From: Physcia stellaris
Taxonomy: Eukaryota > Ascomycota > Lecanoromycetes > Caliciales > Physciaceae
Assembly: GCA_018902385.1 (NCBI GenBank)
Contig: JABSSW010000010.1
Coordinates: 558,001-622,000, forward strand
DNA: 64,000 bases
Direction: 5' to 3'
Shown here: piece by piece, positions 39,858 through 50,319 of the stretch
How positions within the stretch are numbered: position 1 is the stretch's first letter
How the letters are laid out: every line of letters begins with the position of its first letter
Notes under the pieces: generated by a model
The model's database searches: none
What the model was told of the DNA's origin: nothing
The model's input: the letters and a program-made list of their open reading frames with translations, nothing else
Translations under genes and position numbers: made by a program

Positions 39858-41614
39858 ATTGTTGTAAAAACTCGTTTATTGTAATTTTTTGTCGATTTAA
39901 TTAAATTTCGTCGAAATTTCAATTTCAATTCATTGTAAATCAAATAAAATTGTGAATAAATTGACATCATAATCGATTTAACATTTTTGATTATTATTTC
40001 GACGAAATCGAATGATTTTTTATGTTTGCGAACATTTTTCATAATGTATTTTTTTTTCGTAATTATCGTCAACGTTGTTGACGACGATTTTTTATAACGT
40101 TTTAACAATAAACGTTTTCATTTTTTTTTACGTTTTTTTTTAATTTGATCAATTTTTTTTGATCGTCATTGACGATTTCAATATATTATCGTAATGCGTG
40201 ATCACGCATGCAATTATAAAAATTTGTTCGAATCACATCAGCATTTTTGAACAATATCATATTTTTAATTTTTTCAATATAGAAATGAACATTTCGAAAA
40301 TATGTATTTTTGTTCGAATGCTCGATCGAATTGTCGATAATAACGTTTTTTTTTTCGTATCACGAATCGAAAAATTTTGTTTTTTGAGCATTTCATTTGA
40401 CGTTATCGTCATTGTCAGAAAATTCGATTGAATTTGATGATTCGACAAAATTTTGAAATTTTGTTTGAATATCGTTTCGAATATTTGTAATCAATGTTTG
40501 AAAAATTTGTCATTGTTGTTGCGTAAATTTCGTGTTTTGTCAATTGTTATTTTCGTTCGTCATATTTGAATTGAATGCGAAAATAAATTCGATATTTTTT
40601 GTGTTTCGAAAAATGATGTTCAGCGAAACTATAATGTTGTTTCGTCGTTGAAAAAACGACGTCGACGAAATAATTTGAAATTTACGACGTAAATTTTTCG
40701 AAAAATGAACGTAAAAAATATCAAAAAAAATATTTGCAATCGTCGATTTTAAATCAAAAATGAATAACGTAATTCGATCATTAATTCAATCGAAAAATAA
40801 TTGATTGTTTCGATACGTTTCGATAACGATCACGAAAACTTTAAAATTTTTGCGAAAACGAATTTTGTCGATGATTCATTTTGTTGAATAAACAATGTTT
40901 GTCGAAATTGAATGATTAATAATTGACAACGATATTGATTTAAAACAATTAATTACGATATTGTTTACAGTAATTTTTGCAAATGTATTGACAAAATAAA
41001 TTGAATCAATTGTATCGATGTAATCGAATAATTCAAACGCAATGCGAATGATTTGTAATGTAAAAACAATCAAAATAATTTAAATGAAAATGATGTGTCG
41101 TATTGAAATCTGAAATAAAATGATGATAAACAGAACAAAAAAAAAACGAATTGAAATTTTCAAAATTTGTTGAACAAATTATCTGTTGATGAAAAAACAA
41201 ATAAAATCGTTAAATTGAATTGTTCGAATCAAACAGAAATTCGATAATAAATTGACGTTCAAATGTGTCGTCATTGAGCGATGACAACACGAATTCAAAC
41301 GAAAATTTGAAATGTTCAATTATTTGAAAGAAAAATCAATCGTTTTTATTGAAAATTGTAAAAAGTCGAAAAAACGTGATTGAATGATTCATTTTCAAAT
41401 GAATATTGATTGTTGATGAAAATGAATGATTGATTGTCGATCGAAACGTCAATCAAACGACAATCAAATCTTTGATTGCGATCGTGAAAAAAATATTGAT
41501 AAACAATTGATTTGCATACAAAATGCAAAATTGTTCGAAAACTAATACGTTGAAAAACAAAAAATGATGTCGTTTTGTTTACGTACAAATCATCGTTTGA
41601 ATGATATTATCAAT

Positions 41615-41808
41615 TGTTATGCGTAATGTGTGAATTGATTGATTTAAAAATTATGAACGACAAAATGTCAATTTATGTACAATAATTGCGAATCAGTTGT
41701 CTGATCATTATTCATTTAATATGAAATGACGACAAAATTTTTGTCAAAAATCATGTCAGAATATTTGATTTAAATTCATATCATTTAATTTGATCTTGTG
41801 TCATAACA
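41615..41808 (-). repeat. Outer gypsy 5' LTR (right copy)
   Basis: 194 bases, same length as the left copy and followed by ATATT. Confidence 0.9.
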
Positions 41809-41813
41809 ATATT

Positions 41814-42700
41814 TGTACGTTTTGACGACGAACGTGCGTTAAACATTCAATGAAATAATTATTGCGCATTCAAAAACATTACATTTGAATTTTCGATCGT
41901 TGATATTTCAACACAAAACGATCACAACGAACGATTAAATGACATATTGTTGATCAAATCACGAACAATAAAATTCGAAACAAATTTATTTGTTTATTTA
42001 TGATCGTAAATCAATGAAATCGCTAATTACATAATGAATCGTACATTTTTCAAAAAGCATGAATAAAAAACATCGTTCGAAATGATTATCGACAAAAAGT
42101 CGAATTTTGTTCACATCGTTCAATATGAAACAAAAACATATTTTTTGAATAAAAATATTTCGAAAAAAAAAAGATGAAAATCAAAACACACATCGATTTT
42201 TTTGTAAATTATGACAGCATTAACATTTTTTTGATTTGAATTTTTAATCAACGAAAAATTATACGTACACGTGATGTCACATTTAACGAAAATTCACGTT
42301 ATCGTTTTAACGAAATAAATTTAATTCAATTCGTTAACGAGTTTTTTTTGATTAACGATACGTTTAACATATCGCAAAACGATTTCACGAAAATAATGAA
42401 TATCGAATCAGACAACGACGAAAATGTATAAAAATTAACATTTACAGAATTTATTATCAATCGCGATGCAAAGAAATTTCACAAACAAACGATTGAAAAC
42501 GATTTTGAATCAAAATATTTATTTTCATTTGTTTCATTTTCGTCAAAAAATGAAAACACGTCAAATACGTTTGATTTTTCGTATTTTTCGTCATTTGTCG
42601 TTACAGAAAATTTTTCGTCACTTGTCGTTGACTCGTTGCAAAAACAATAAAAAAATTATTTTCGTTTGCATCGTCGTTGAAAAAAAAAAAAAACATTGAA
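41814..42700 (+). pseudogene. Copia integrase continuation, decayed
   Basis: Sequence resumes after the right ATATT duplication of the nested gypsy. No long frame survives, but its position between integrase start and reverse transcriptase and the residual frame 42466-42699 fit the integrase C-terminal part and linker. Confidence 0.45.
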
Positions 42701-42991
42701 CGAAAACAACGATTGACGAAATCAATATTCAATTTGAAAAATTTATTCGCATTCGCAAATCAAATTCGTTTCGAAATTTCAATCATTACATCGTTTTAAA
42801 AAATGCATTCGCAAAAAAAATGCGTTCATTTTATGAAACATTTATTATTTCATTCACGAAAAAAAAAAATCGCATCGTGACAATTTTTTTGTCGAATCAC
42901 GTTTTTATCATCAAATGTTCAAACATTTTGAAATCGTCGATTTTTTACGAATCATTGACGTGAAAATCAAAACATTACAATCAAAACAAAT

Positions 42992-43500
42992 TTGAAAAAA
43001 AATTTCATGAAATCATGTCAAAAAAACAAAAAATTTTTTTATATTTATCACATGAATATTCAAATACAAATTCGACAACGAAAAATATTTGATAAAACAT
43101 CAAATTCGATTGTGTGTTCGAAAAATTTTCAACAAATCAAACAAAATGTTTACGCAATTATATTAATTATTAGAATTTTTCGAACATTAATGATCATAAT
43201 TACAATTTTCGATTTGAACATTCGTCAATATAACGCAATCAACGCATTCGCAAATAACGATATCGACGAATTCATTTATTGCAAATCGTTTGACGATTGA
43301 AAAAAAACAAACAATGTGTTATTTTTTTTATTGAAAATATTTTATGAATTGAAACAATTTTCAACGTTATGATATCGTCATTTATCGATTATTTTTAACA
43401 ATTTAAATTTAAAACAAATGTCAAACATCGAATGTTTATTCATGTGCGATTATATGATTTTATTTTTTTTCGTGAACGATATAGCAATCATGTATTATTT
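42992..43500 (+). pseudogene. Copia reverse transcriptase remnant
   Basis: Frames on the plus strand keep the copia pattern DLNIRQYNAINAFANND, then FYELKQF and, past stops, FFFVNDIAIMYY, which corresponds to the catalytic F-V-D-D motif with the first Asp changed to Asn. Several former Trp codons are now TGA. Non-functional. Confidence 0.8.
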
Positions 43501-43680
43501 TTAATATTTCAAGCAAATCGACGTTTTCGAAATTTTTTTTTCGAAATTTACGAAATGAAAAACATGAACGAAATCGAATGATTTTTCAATATTCGCATTA
43601 CACGCGATAAAAAGCAACAAACAACGTTATTTTGTCAAAACAATTATATCGATAAATTCATTAATAAATTCAATATCAAT

Positions 43681-44073
43681 ATGAACAAAAAAAAATCAAA
43701 ATCATTTATAATCAATTATATTTCGATGATAAAAAATGAAAATAATGTTATTTCACAAAAAATTCACATGTATCAACAAAAAATCGATTCAATCAATTTC
43801 GTTGCAACAACAATTCGATCAAATGTAATCGTTGCAATTTCGTTATTATTTGAATATTTTACGAATTCATTTAAACATTATGCGAAACAAACGATTCGAA
43901 CGCTAAAATATTTGACACACATCAAATATTACGTTATTGTTTACAAAAATCAAACAAATTATATAATCATCATTTTTTTAAATTCGTCAAATGCGTCATT
44001 CGCAAACGATTTAAACATTCGTCAAAATTCAAATGAATATTATTTTATGTTTTTCGACGATTTTATCGATTGA
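43681..44073 (+). pseudogene. Copia RNase H remnant
   Basis: A 130-codon frame with the copia RNase H pattern (YQQKIDSINF, then HYAKQTIRTLKYL and SSNASFANDL, where SNAS stands for the active-site SDAS). It is the last coding part before the 3' LTR. Confidence 0.78.
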
Positions 44074-44580
44074 AAAATCACAAAACAAAAAATAATTATC
44101 ATCAATTTCATCGAAATCGAATTGTTGATCATGTCAATGACGATCAATATCAAAATGCGATAAAATCGTTTTTTTGAATCAATACAAATGAACATGAAAA
44201 AATTCATTCATATTCAATGCGATAATCGTCAAATTATACAAACGTTTATCATGTCAACGATCAAATTAATCATTAAATTACGTTATGTCGATATATATCG
44301 TCATTAATTTCGTCAAAAAATGCAAAAAAACACGATCAACATTCAATGAATTTTTACAACGAGCATTTTGATCGACGATTTCAACAAAATTTTATCATTT
44401 CAAAAGCAAAAAACATTCGTGAAATTGATTGATTTAAAATTTATTTCGATATCAAAATCGAAAAAAAACAACGAATTCGATCAATCAAAAATCGAATAAA
44501 TCGTATCATGAATCGCATCGAAGAATGAATAAAACATCAAAAATAAAACGAAATATCAGATATTTTCTTCTAAAAAAATG

Positions 44581-44724
44581 TGTAAAATTAGATGATCAAT
44601 CAGAAATCGTCAAGAGCTTAATAACTAATGCGCATTTCAATGACATTAAATGTTAAAAATCATGTAAAATAGCATTTCATAGAACAACATGCAATCAATG
44701 ACTTATCTATCCAGAAGTCTTACA
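44581..44724 (+). repeat. Copia 3' LTR
   Basis: 144 bases, TGTAAAAT...TCTTACA, followed by the target duplication CAAAC. An A-rich stretch lies just upstream, where the polypurine tract would be. Confidence 0.92.
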
Positions 44725-45015
44725 CAAACCATGTGAAATCTTTCTCGTTATACTAGAGTACAGTCTCCAACATGAATAATCGATGATTTCTGATGAGTGA
44801 CCGTGGCCGACGCCTCGCAAAAGTCGACGTTGAGTGAGGCAGAGGGAAATGTCCGAACCAGGGGTTCGGGCCTACTTTCCTCCCTTGGACCCTCTCATGC
44901 AGGAAGGTAGACCCTGCATATACATATTTACCCGTCTTCTTAAGAATTGCACGTGTCGACAACATCATCTTTTCTGTACGTTGACTCCTTTCCCCCTTCG
45001 AAGGTAGTCATAAAT
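44725..45015. other. Right flank of copia insertion, 5' region of RRM gene
   Basis: Starts with target duplication CAAAC (44725-44729). Ordinary composition; probable promoter and leader of the following gene. Confidence 0.6.
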
Positions 45016-46631
45016 ATGGCGGCTGCACCAACTGTCACGATTGATAAAGCATACTTTCTGACACTTCTACGTCGGTATGCAACCTTACAGAGTTTGAATG
45101 GGCCCGCTCGCTAATGAGTCGAACAGTGCTGACTATGTGTGTTTTCCAGCATATGATCCGTTGTCCCTTAGCATTTATTTACTCCTTGGCTAGCATGTCT
45201 CTGGCCAAGATTTCACGACACCAGTCAATCTACCCACTGTCAGCATTCCGAAGGTTGACCATGATAACCTGGTAAAATGTGTTGTGATTACCTTTCGACC
45301 TGTCGAAGCTAACGAGATCGTAGCTGCGGAGTGCTCAAGAATACTGTACGCTGCCCTAAGTTCGGATCTTTTCTTGGAAGTCCCAATCGATCAATTGCTG
45401 ATTAGGAGACAGCTGCTCTCAAAGAGGCCCTCTACCGTGGAGGGATTGCTCAGGAGACTCTTGAGGTAGATACTCTCTTCAATAGCTTTTCTCTACTGTT
45501 CTGATATTGTAATCCAGGTTCTCATTCGCGGTGATGTAAGAGCACCTCAACCTGACGGTATCCCGGACAACAGCAGCCTGCTTGACGGCGAGGCCAATTA
45601 CCACTTCAGTTCCCAAAAACCTCCAGCGCTTTCCCGTCAATCTGGTAACAGCTACGGTAATCAGCCAAGTCAAAGTCCTTCATGGCCTTCGAAAGATCAA
45701 GGTAGTCCGTTTTCGAAGACAAAGGCTGGTTTCTATGGGCGGCAGTACAGCTTTGGACGGGATGATAATTCGCATCCTTCCGAGCTTGATAGATACGAAC
45801 CCGATGGTGCACCACAGAGGTCTGAGAGGCAGCAATACGCTCGATCTGAGCAGAGAACAATCGTCGCTCAGAATCTTTCTGCTCGAACTACCCAGAAAGA
45901 CCTCCTACAGATAATCCGTGGAGGAACAATTCTCGACATTTTCCTCCGTACCAACGAGCGTAGCGCTAGCATATCCTTCCTTGAGGGTAGCGCCGCACAG
46001 GAGTTCATGAATTATGTGAAGAGATCCGACGTATATATCCATGGAAAACGTGTAAGTCTACTCATGAAATCTTACAGACGCCGCTAACGGAGTATCTTAA
46101 AAGATCGAATGGACTTGGAATGATCGCCAATTCATTCTACCGGGTCACATCGCTTACAAGATCTCACTCGGAGCAACTCGCAACCTCGTCATCCGCAATG
46201 TGCATCCGAATATTACTGAGACACGAGTTCGGGAGGACCTGGATCATATCCACAATCTTGTGATTATTGATATCTCATATCAGAAGGAGGATATGCATAT
46301 CTCGCTGAACTCCATACACAACGCTATCTTCGCTCGGACTTGCATGCTCTCCCGTCTTACCTACAAGGGGAGCAAAATTGAGTGGTCCCCTGACGAATGC
46401 TCCTCGCCATTGCCAAAGCAGCCGCTACTGCCAAAGAAAGAAAACGTTGCCCAGCAAGCCCGGGGAACCAATACAGGGAATAATCGCTTCCAGATGCTCA
46501 ACATGGACGGCAATGGAGGTAGCTCCGATAGTTCGCTGGAAGACGATGAAGATGAGACATCGCTTACTGCATTCTCAAACATAAAAATCAACCACCGTTC
46601 TCCGTGGAACCCAACGACTGTTGCAGCTTAA
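45016..46631 (+). CDS. Nrd1-like RNA-binding protein with tandem RRMs
   Basis: Best model: 45016-45074, 45244-45271, 45406-45465, 45518-46051 and 46104-46631, about 402 residues. The start reads TVTIDKAYFLTLLRR, later exons ETAALKEALYRGGIAQETLE, then an RRM (RTIVAQNLSARTTQKDLL, IIRGGTILDIFLRTNE, ASISFLEG), then WNDRQFILPGHIAYKISLG and a second RRM (ATRNLVIRNVHPNIT, KEDMHISLNSIHNAI), ending Asp/Glu-rich. This matches fungal proteins called negative regulator of differentiation 1, which bind mRNA. The second exon border is uncertain: a homology-like HVSGQDFTTPVNLPTVSIP stretch at 45194-45250 cannot be joined in phase to exon 1 by GT..AG, so that intron may be mis-modelled. Confidence 0.8.
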
Positions 46632-47068
46632 GACAACGATCCTTAAGCTACCGGAGCGCTCTACTTCCCGAGCACCGATACAGAACCGCGCCAGATAGAG
46701 CATCTTTGATGTGTGCATATCGCCCTATACAAGCATGGAATAGCTTGATGCTTAACGAATCCGGACGATAAGTCTTATGATAATGTCTATTCGTCTGCTG
46801 TTACATACTGTTGGCGTTTCTTCGGCGTTGTCGATACATCGTTTCAGAGATACCCCATAGCTTGTAGTGCTTTCCTTATTGATAGAGACGCTCATGGTGC
46901 GGAGTAGAGCAGGCTTTAACAGCTTTCTTGGAAGCATGAGAAATAAGATGCGAAGCTGTCCTTACTCCTATTCAAGCCTCGCCATAACGTCGAGAGATCA
47001 CTTCAACTCCACGTATTCACTTCTTGTGCCCGTTACTAATGGCCTACAGGGTTTCATAATCTGGTTAA
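46632..47068. other. Convergent intergenic region
   Basis: 3' flanks of the RRM gene (+) and the nitrilase-type gene (-). Nothing else recognised. Confidence 0.5.
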
Positions 47069-48052
47069 TCACAGCTTCTCGCCACGTCTTTGATGTCGAC
47101 AATGGTAATGCCAGCCTTCCCTTCCAATATCCTCCCTAATCTTATAGTTCGCTTCAGCTTCGTCGACATGTCTCATATCCACATCAACGATACTCATTCC
47201 CTCAGCTGCACTATCCTTCGTTTCATCCCCCAGAGCTCCAACAAAGGGCAAAGCAACCCTGGAAAGCCCCGCATAATGCCCACTCGCCGGCTTCGTGTCA
47301 GACGCTGGTCCCGTAACCCCTTCCTGGGGCTTGGGTCCACCTGCTTGGGTACCCCCCGAGATAGCTGGCCCACCTGCATTGACAAATATGACAGCACACG
47401 TATTCTCATACGCCCGCGCCGTTACCGTTGCCTCGAGAAGCACGGCTTCAGCCCTTGGGTTCACGCTCAGCCCATACGGGGAGCTATCCGTCAGCGTCCA
47501 GAAGGTTGGTATGATAATGGTCTTGGCCCCCGCAGCGATCAACTCCCTAAATGCCTCGGGGAATGACAGATCCCAGCAGATCAGCAGCCCGACTGGGCCG
47601 ATAGGTGTTTCTATCACTTCGTGCGGGCTCGTAGTGGAGGAGGTCAAATGCGGTCGTTCCGGGTGCCAGAGATTCTTCTTCTCATACCGCCCCAGCACTT
47701 CGCCATTGTGATCGATGAAGTAAGCAGCGTTCACGAGCTTGGTTTCCCCTGTCTCAGGGTCGGTGTGCGCTTCGACGATGGTGCCGGGGACAATGCAGAT
47801 TTTGCATTCGCGGGCGAGGGATCTATACTTGTCGAGATAAGTGCGCCATTCGTGACAGATGGGGAGGAAAGCGGGGGAGTCGGGCAGCCAATTTGTAAGG
47901 GCGTATTCAGGGAGGACGGTGAGGGTGGCACCACGGTGGGCGGCGGTGCGGATGAAGTTTGCTGCTTTGGTGAGATTGAAGGTGGGGGACAGCGGCTTTG
48001 GGTGGAGTTGGATCAAGGCGACCTTGTAGGATGGAGACATACGGAACTTCAT
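47069..48052 (-). CDS. Nitrilase-superfamily carbon-nitrogen hydrolase
   Basis: An intronless frame of 327 residues. The catalytic triad of the superfamily is visible: Glu49 in LPEYALT, Lys125 or 126 in YEKKNLWHPE, and Cys159 in LLICWDLSFPEAFREL. It should hydrolyse an amide or nitrile by a thioester intermediate; the substrate class cannot be told. A Met at residue 5 (MSPSYKVALIQLHP) is an equally good start. It is divergent from eIF3 subunit L across 242 bases, with GATA sites between them. Confidence 0.9.
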   Translation of the reverse strand: MKFRMSPSYKVALIQLHPKPLSPTFNLTKAANFIRTAAHRGATLTVLPEYALTNWLPDSPAFLPICHEWRTYLDKYRSLARECKICIVPGTIVEAHTDPETGETKLVNAAYFIDHNGEVLGRYEKKNLWHPERPHLTSSTTSPHEVIETPIGPVGLLICWDLSFPEAFRELIAAGAKTIIIPTFWTLTDSSPYGLSVNPRAEAVLLEATVTARAYENTCAVIFVNAGGPAISGGTQAGGPKPQEGVTGPASDTKPASGHYAGLSRVALPFVGALGDETKDSAAEGMSIVDVDMRHVDEAEANYKIREDIGREGWHYHCRHQRRGEKL

Positions 48053-48165
48053 ACGGGAGACCTACCTGTAGAGCTCCGGAGATTCTGTGAACATCCCTTC
48101 GCAGCTTCACCATTGAATTACCCCACATTTTCAGAGCCTCGACAGGGTCTTAAGAGCCCCGCCGA

Positions 48166-48190
48166 TTATCTTATCTGGGTTATCTTATCT
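48166..48190. promoter_or_regulatory. Cluster of four GATA-factor sites
   Basis: TTATCT (AGATAA on the minus strand) occurs at 48166, 48171, 48180 and 48185 within 25 bases, in the promoter shared by the nitrilase-type gene and eIF3l. Fungal nitrogen regulators of the AreA/NIT2 type bind HGATAR, and paired sites are typical. Confidence 0.5.
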
Positions 48191-48294
48191 AGGCTCAGGA
48201 TCTAGCGGTGATCGACTAGGCTATCTAAGCGAGAAGCCTCAACTTTTCAAGGATTATGATGTGAGTGCATTGCTTCTATTCTCCACGACGAAAG

Positions 48295-49804
48295 ATGGCG
48301 CTGTACCAAAGGGCGCCGTACACAACGGCGGACCCTCAGAAAGTCCTTGACAATGAATCCGACGCAGAAGAAGAAGCTCTTGTCAACGATTACAAGGAAC
48401 AGGTCCAGTTCGACGATGGCCTTGATGATATGGACCAGATGGGTTCCTATGGGTCTGGCAGTAATCAGCAAGACATGCAAGCTCAGCTCGTGAATGCCGC
48501 ACAACCCTTAGAGTATCAAGCGACGCTCGAAACAAAATTTGCGAGTTACGACAACTACTGCAACCTTTTCCATTACATCCTCAACTCCGACGGGCCCGTA
48601 GACCTTGAAGTACCTTCAGTATGCTTTTCACCCGCTCTCGTCATATTGAATGCGCAGCAGCTAATATTATATCCAGTACTATTGGGCGTGGGATGTAATC
48701 GACGAATTCATATATCAATTCGAATCCTTCTGCCGTTACCGCAACCGTGTCGCCCGCACCTCCGACCCTTCAGATCCCGACTTCCCCATCCTGAAAGAGA
48801 ACCCCAACACATGGGGCTGCTACTCCGTCCTGAATGTCCTCTACTCCCTGATCCAGCGTTCCGAAATCACCGCTCAGCTCGATGCTATGAAGCGCAACGA
48901 AGACCCTATGGCCGTTGCAGGCGAATACGGCTCTCGGCCTCTTTATCGCATGCTTGGCTATTTTTCCATCATAGGCCTACTACGAGTGCACTGTCTTCTC
49001 GGCGACTTCTCCTTGGCCCTGAAGACGCTGGATGATATTGAGCTCAGTAAAAAAGCGATGTTTGCTCGGGTCATGGCAGCGCACTTCACAACATACTACT
49101 ACGTCGGCTTCTGCTACATGATGATGCGGCGCTACGCCGACGCCATTCGCATGTTCAGCCATATCCTCGTATACGTCTCCCGAACCAAGAACTTCCAGAA
49201 GAAGGAAGCCGCATCATACGATAGCATATCGAAGAAGAACGACCAGATGTACGCCCTCGTGGCCATCTGCGTCGCATTCAATCCGACCAAGCTGGACGAC
49301 ACAATACATACCGCGCTCCGGGAAAAGTACGGCGAGCAGCTCAATCGACTACAGCGCGGAGGCCCAGAGAGCTTAGGATTGTTTGAGGAGTTGTTCCGCA
49401 CCGCATGCCCGAAATTCATCTCCCCCACGCCGCCAGACTTTGACATGCCAAGCATAAATCCGGACCCGATGGAGCACCACCTCGCGATCTTCATGGACGA
49501 AGTAAAAACCAACATGTTCTCCCCGCTCATAAAATCCTACCTCAAACTCTACACCACAATGGACTTGAAGAAACTAGCGGGGTTCCTGGAGACGGATGCA
49601 GAGACGTTGAGGGGATGGTTACTGGTAAACAAACAGAGGAGTAGGCAGGTGAGGTGGAGTGAAGGGGGTTTGCTGGATGGGGAGGTGGTGAATGCGAATG
49701 AGCTTGATTATGCGCTTGAAGGGGACTTGATCCATGTCAGTGAGGCGAAGGTGGGGAGACGGTTGGCGGATTGGTATTTGAGAAATTTGGCCAGGACGTA
49801 TTAG
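48295..49804 (+). CDS. eif3l: Translation initiation factor eIF3 subunit L
   Basis: Two exons, 48295-48618 and 48677-49804, with a 58-base intron (GTATGC..TCCAG), give 483 residues, normal for eIF3l. The protein has an acidic N-terminus, then YYWAWDVIDEFIYQFESFCR and NTWGCYSVLNVLYSLIQRSE, a helical repeat region, FFSIIGLLRVHCLLGD-like segments and a C-terminal PCI domain (LIKSYLKLYTTMDLKKLAGF). It is part of the eIF3 complex on the 40S ribosome. Start taken at MALYQRAPYTT; an in-frame Met ten codons upstream is not family-like. A housekeeping gene outside the metabolite cluster. Confidence 0.96.
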
Positions 49805-50200
49805 ATCAACGGAGTAGAGGAAAGGAGCAGAAAATGAACAGGAGATATGGCCGTGAAGTTGGAAGTCATTGCACTAACGACGGCGTTCGTGCAAGAGCGG
49901 CGATGCTGTGTTCGAGAGACCGGATGGCATGATGCTCGCAAAGGTAGAGTATGCGCCAGGTCGAGGGCTGCTTCAACTACTAAAGTACGGCTTCTCTGAC
50001 AGAGTCTCGCAGCTCGAGGGACAGAAGTTTGGGACCTCACAATTCAATCCCAACTGCTTACCACCTTCAACCCAAGGTTGTATCATTTCACTCACTCGCT
50101 CATCTTCCTATCTATGTTTCCACATCCCAGTTTCAGTAACTTCTCCATTCTTTTATCACTCCTACTCTACAAAGAAGAAAAAGAATATAGTAAAGGATCA

Positions 50201-50319
50201 TTTTATGGTTCGAACCTTCTGGGCTACTCTTGAACCATTTTATGATTGGGACCTTCTGGGCTCATGATCATCCCCTATCTGATTCTTTGGGTCAATGTAT
50301 GATTCGAACCTTCTGAGTT
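50201..50319 (+). repeat. Three imperfect 25-base repeats with tRNA-like GGTTCGAAC
   Basis: TTTTATGGTTCGAACCTTCT... at 50201-50225, a variant at 50238-50262 and another at 50296-50319. They share ACCTTCTGGGCT or ACCTTCTGAGTT endings. Confidence 0.6.

Larger units (their letters stand above)
27542..41808 (-). mobile_element. Ty3/gypsy chromovirus, minus strand, nested in copia
   Basis: Bounded by two 194-base direct repeats (27542-27735 and 41615-41808), TGTTAT...ATAACA, and flanked by the 5-base duplication ATATT (27537-27541 and 41809-41813). Read on the minus strand from the right: gag-like region with a zinc finger, protease, reverse transcriptase, RNase H, [inner element], integrase and chromodomain. 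Reverse transcriptase before integrase defines gypsy. Without the inner element it is about 7.4 kb. All frames are broken. Confidence 0.92.
25313..44724 (+). mobile_element. Ty1/copia LTR retrotransposon, outermost of a three-level nest
   Basis: Bounded by two 144-base direct repeats (25313-25456 and 44581-44724), each starting TGTA and ending TTACA, and flanked by the 5-base duplication CAAAC (25308-25312 and 44725-44729). Coding remnants read left to right: gag zinc knuckle, pre-integrase, integrase, then after the inserted elements the reverse transcriptase and RNase H. The order integrase before reverse transcriptase defines copia. Without the inserted 14.3 kb it is about 5.1 kb, a normal copia length. 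All frames are broken by stops, so it is dead. The entire AT-rich block is this insertion. Confidence 0.92.

Noticed and set aside
25313-44724. Classical CpA-to-TpA RIP
   Set aside because: CpA and TpG remain frequent and TpA is not raised; the depleted steps are CpC and CpT with their complements.
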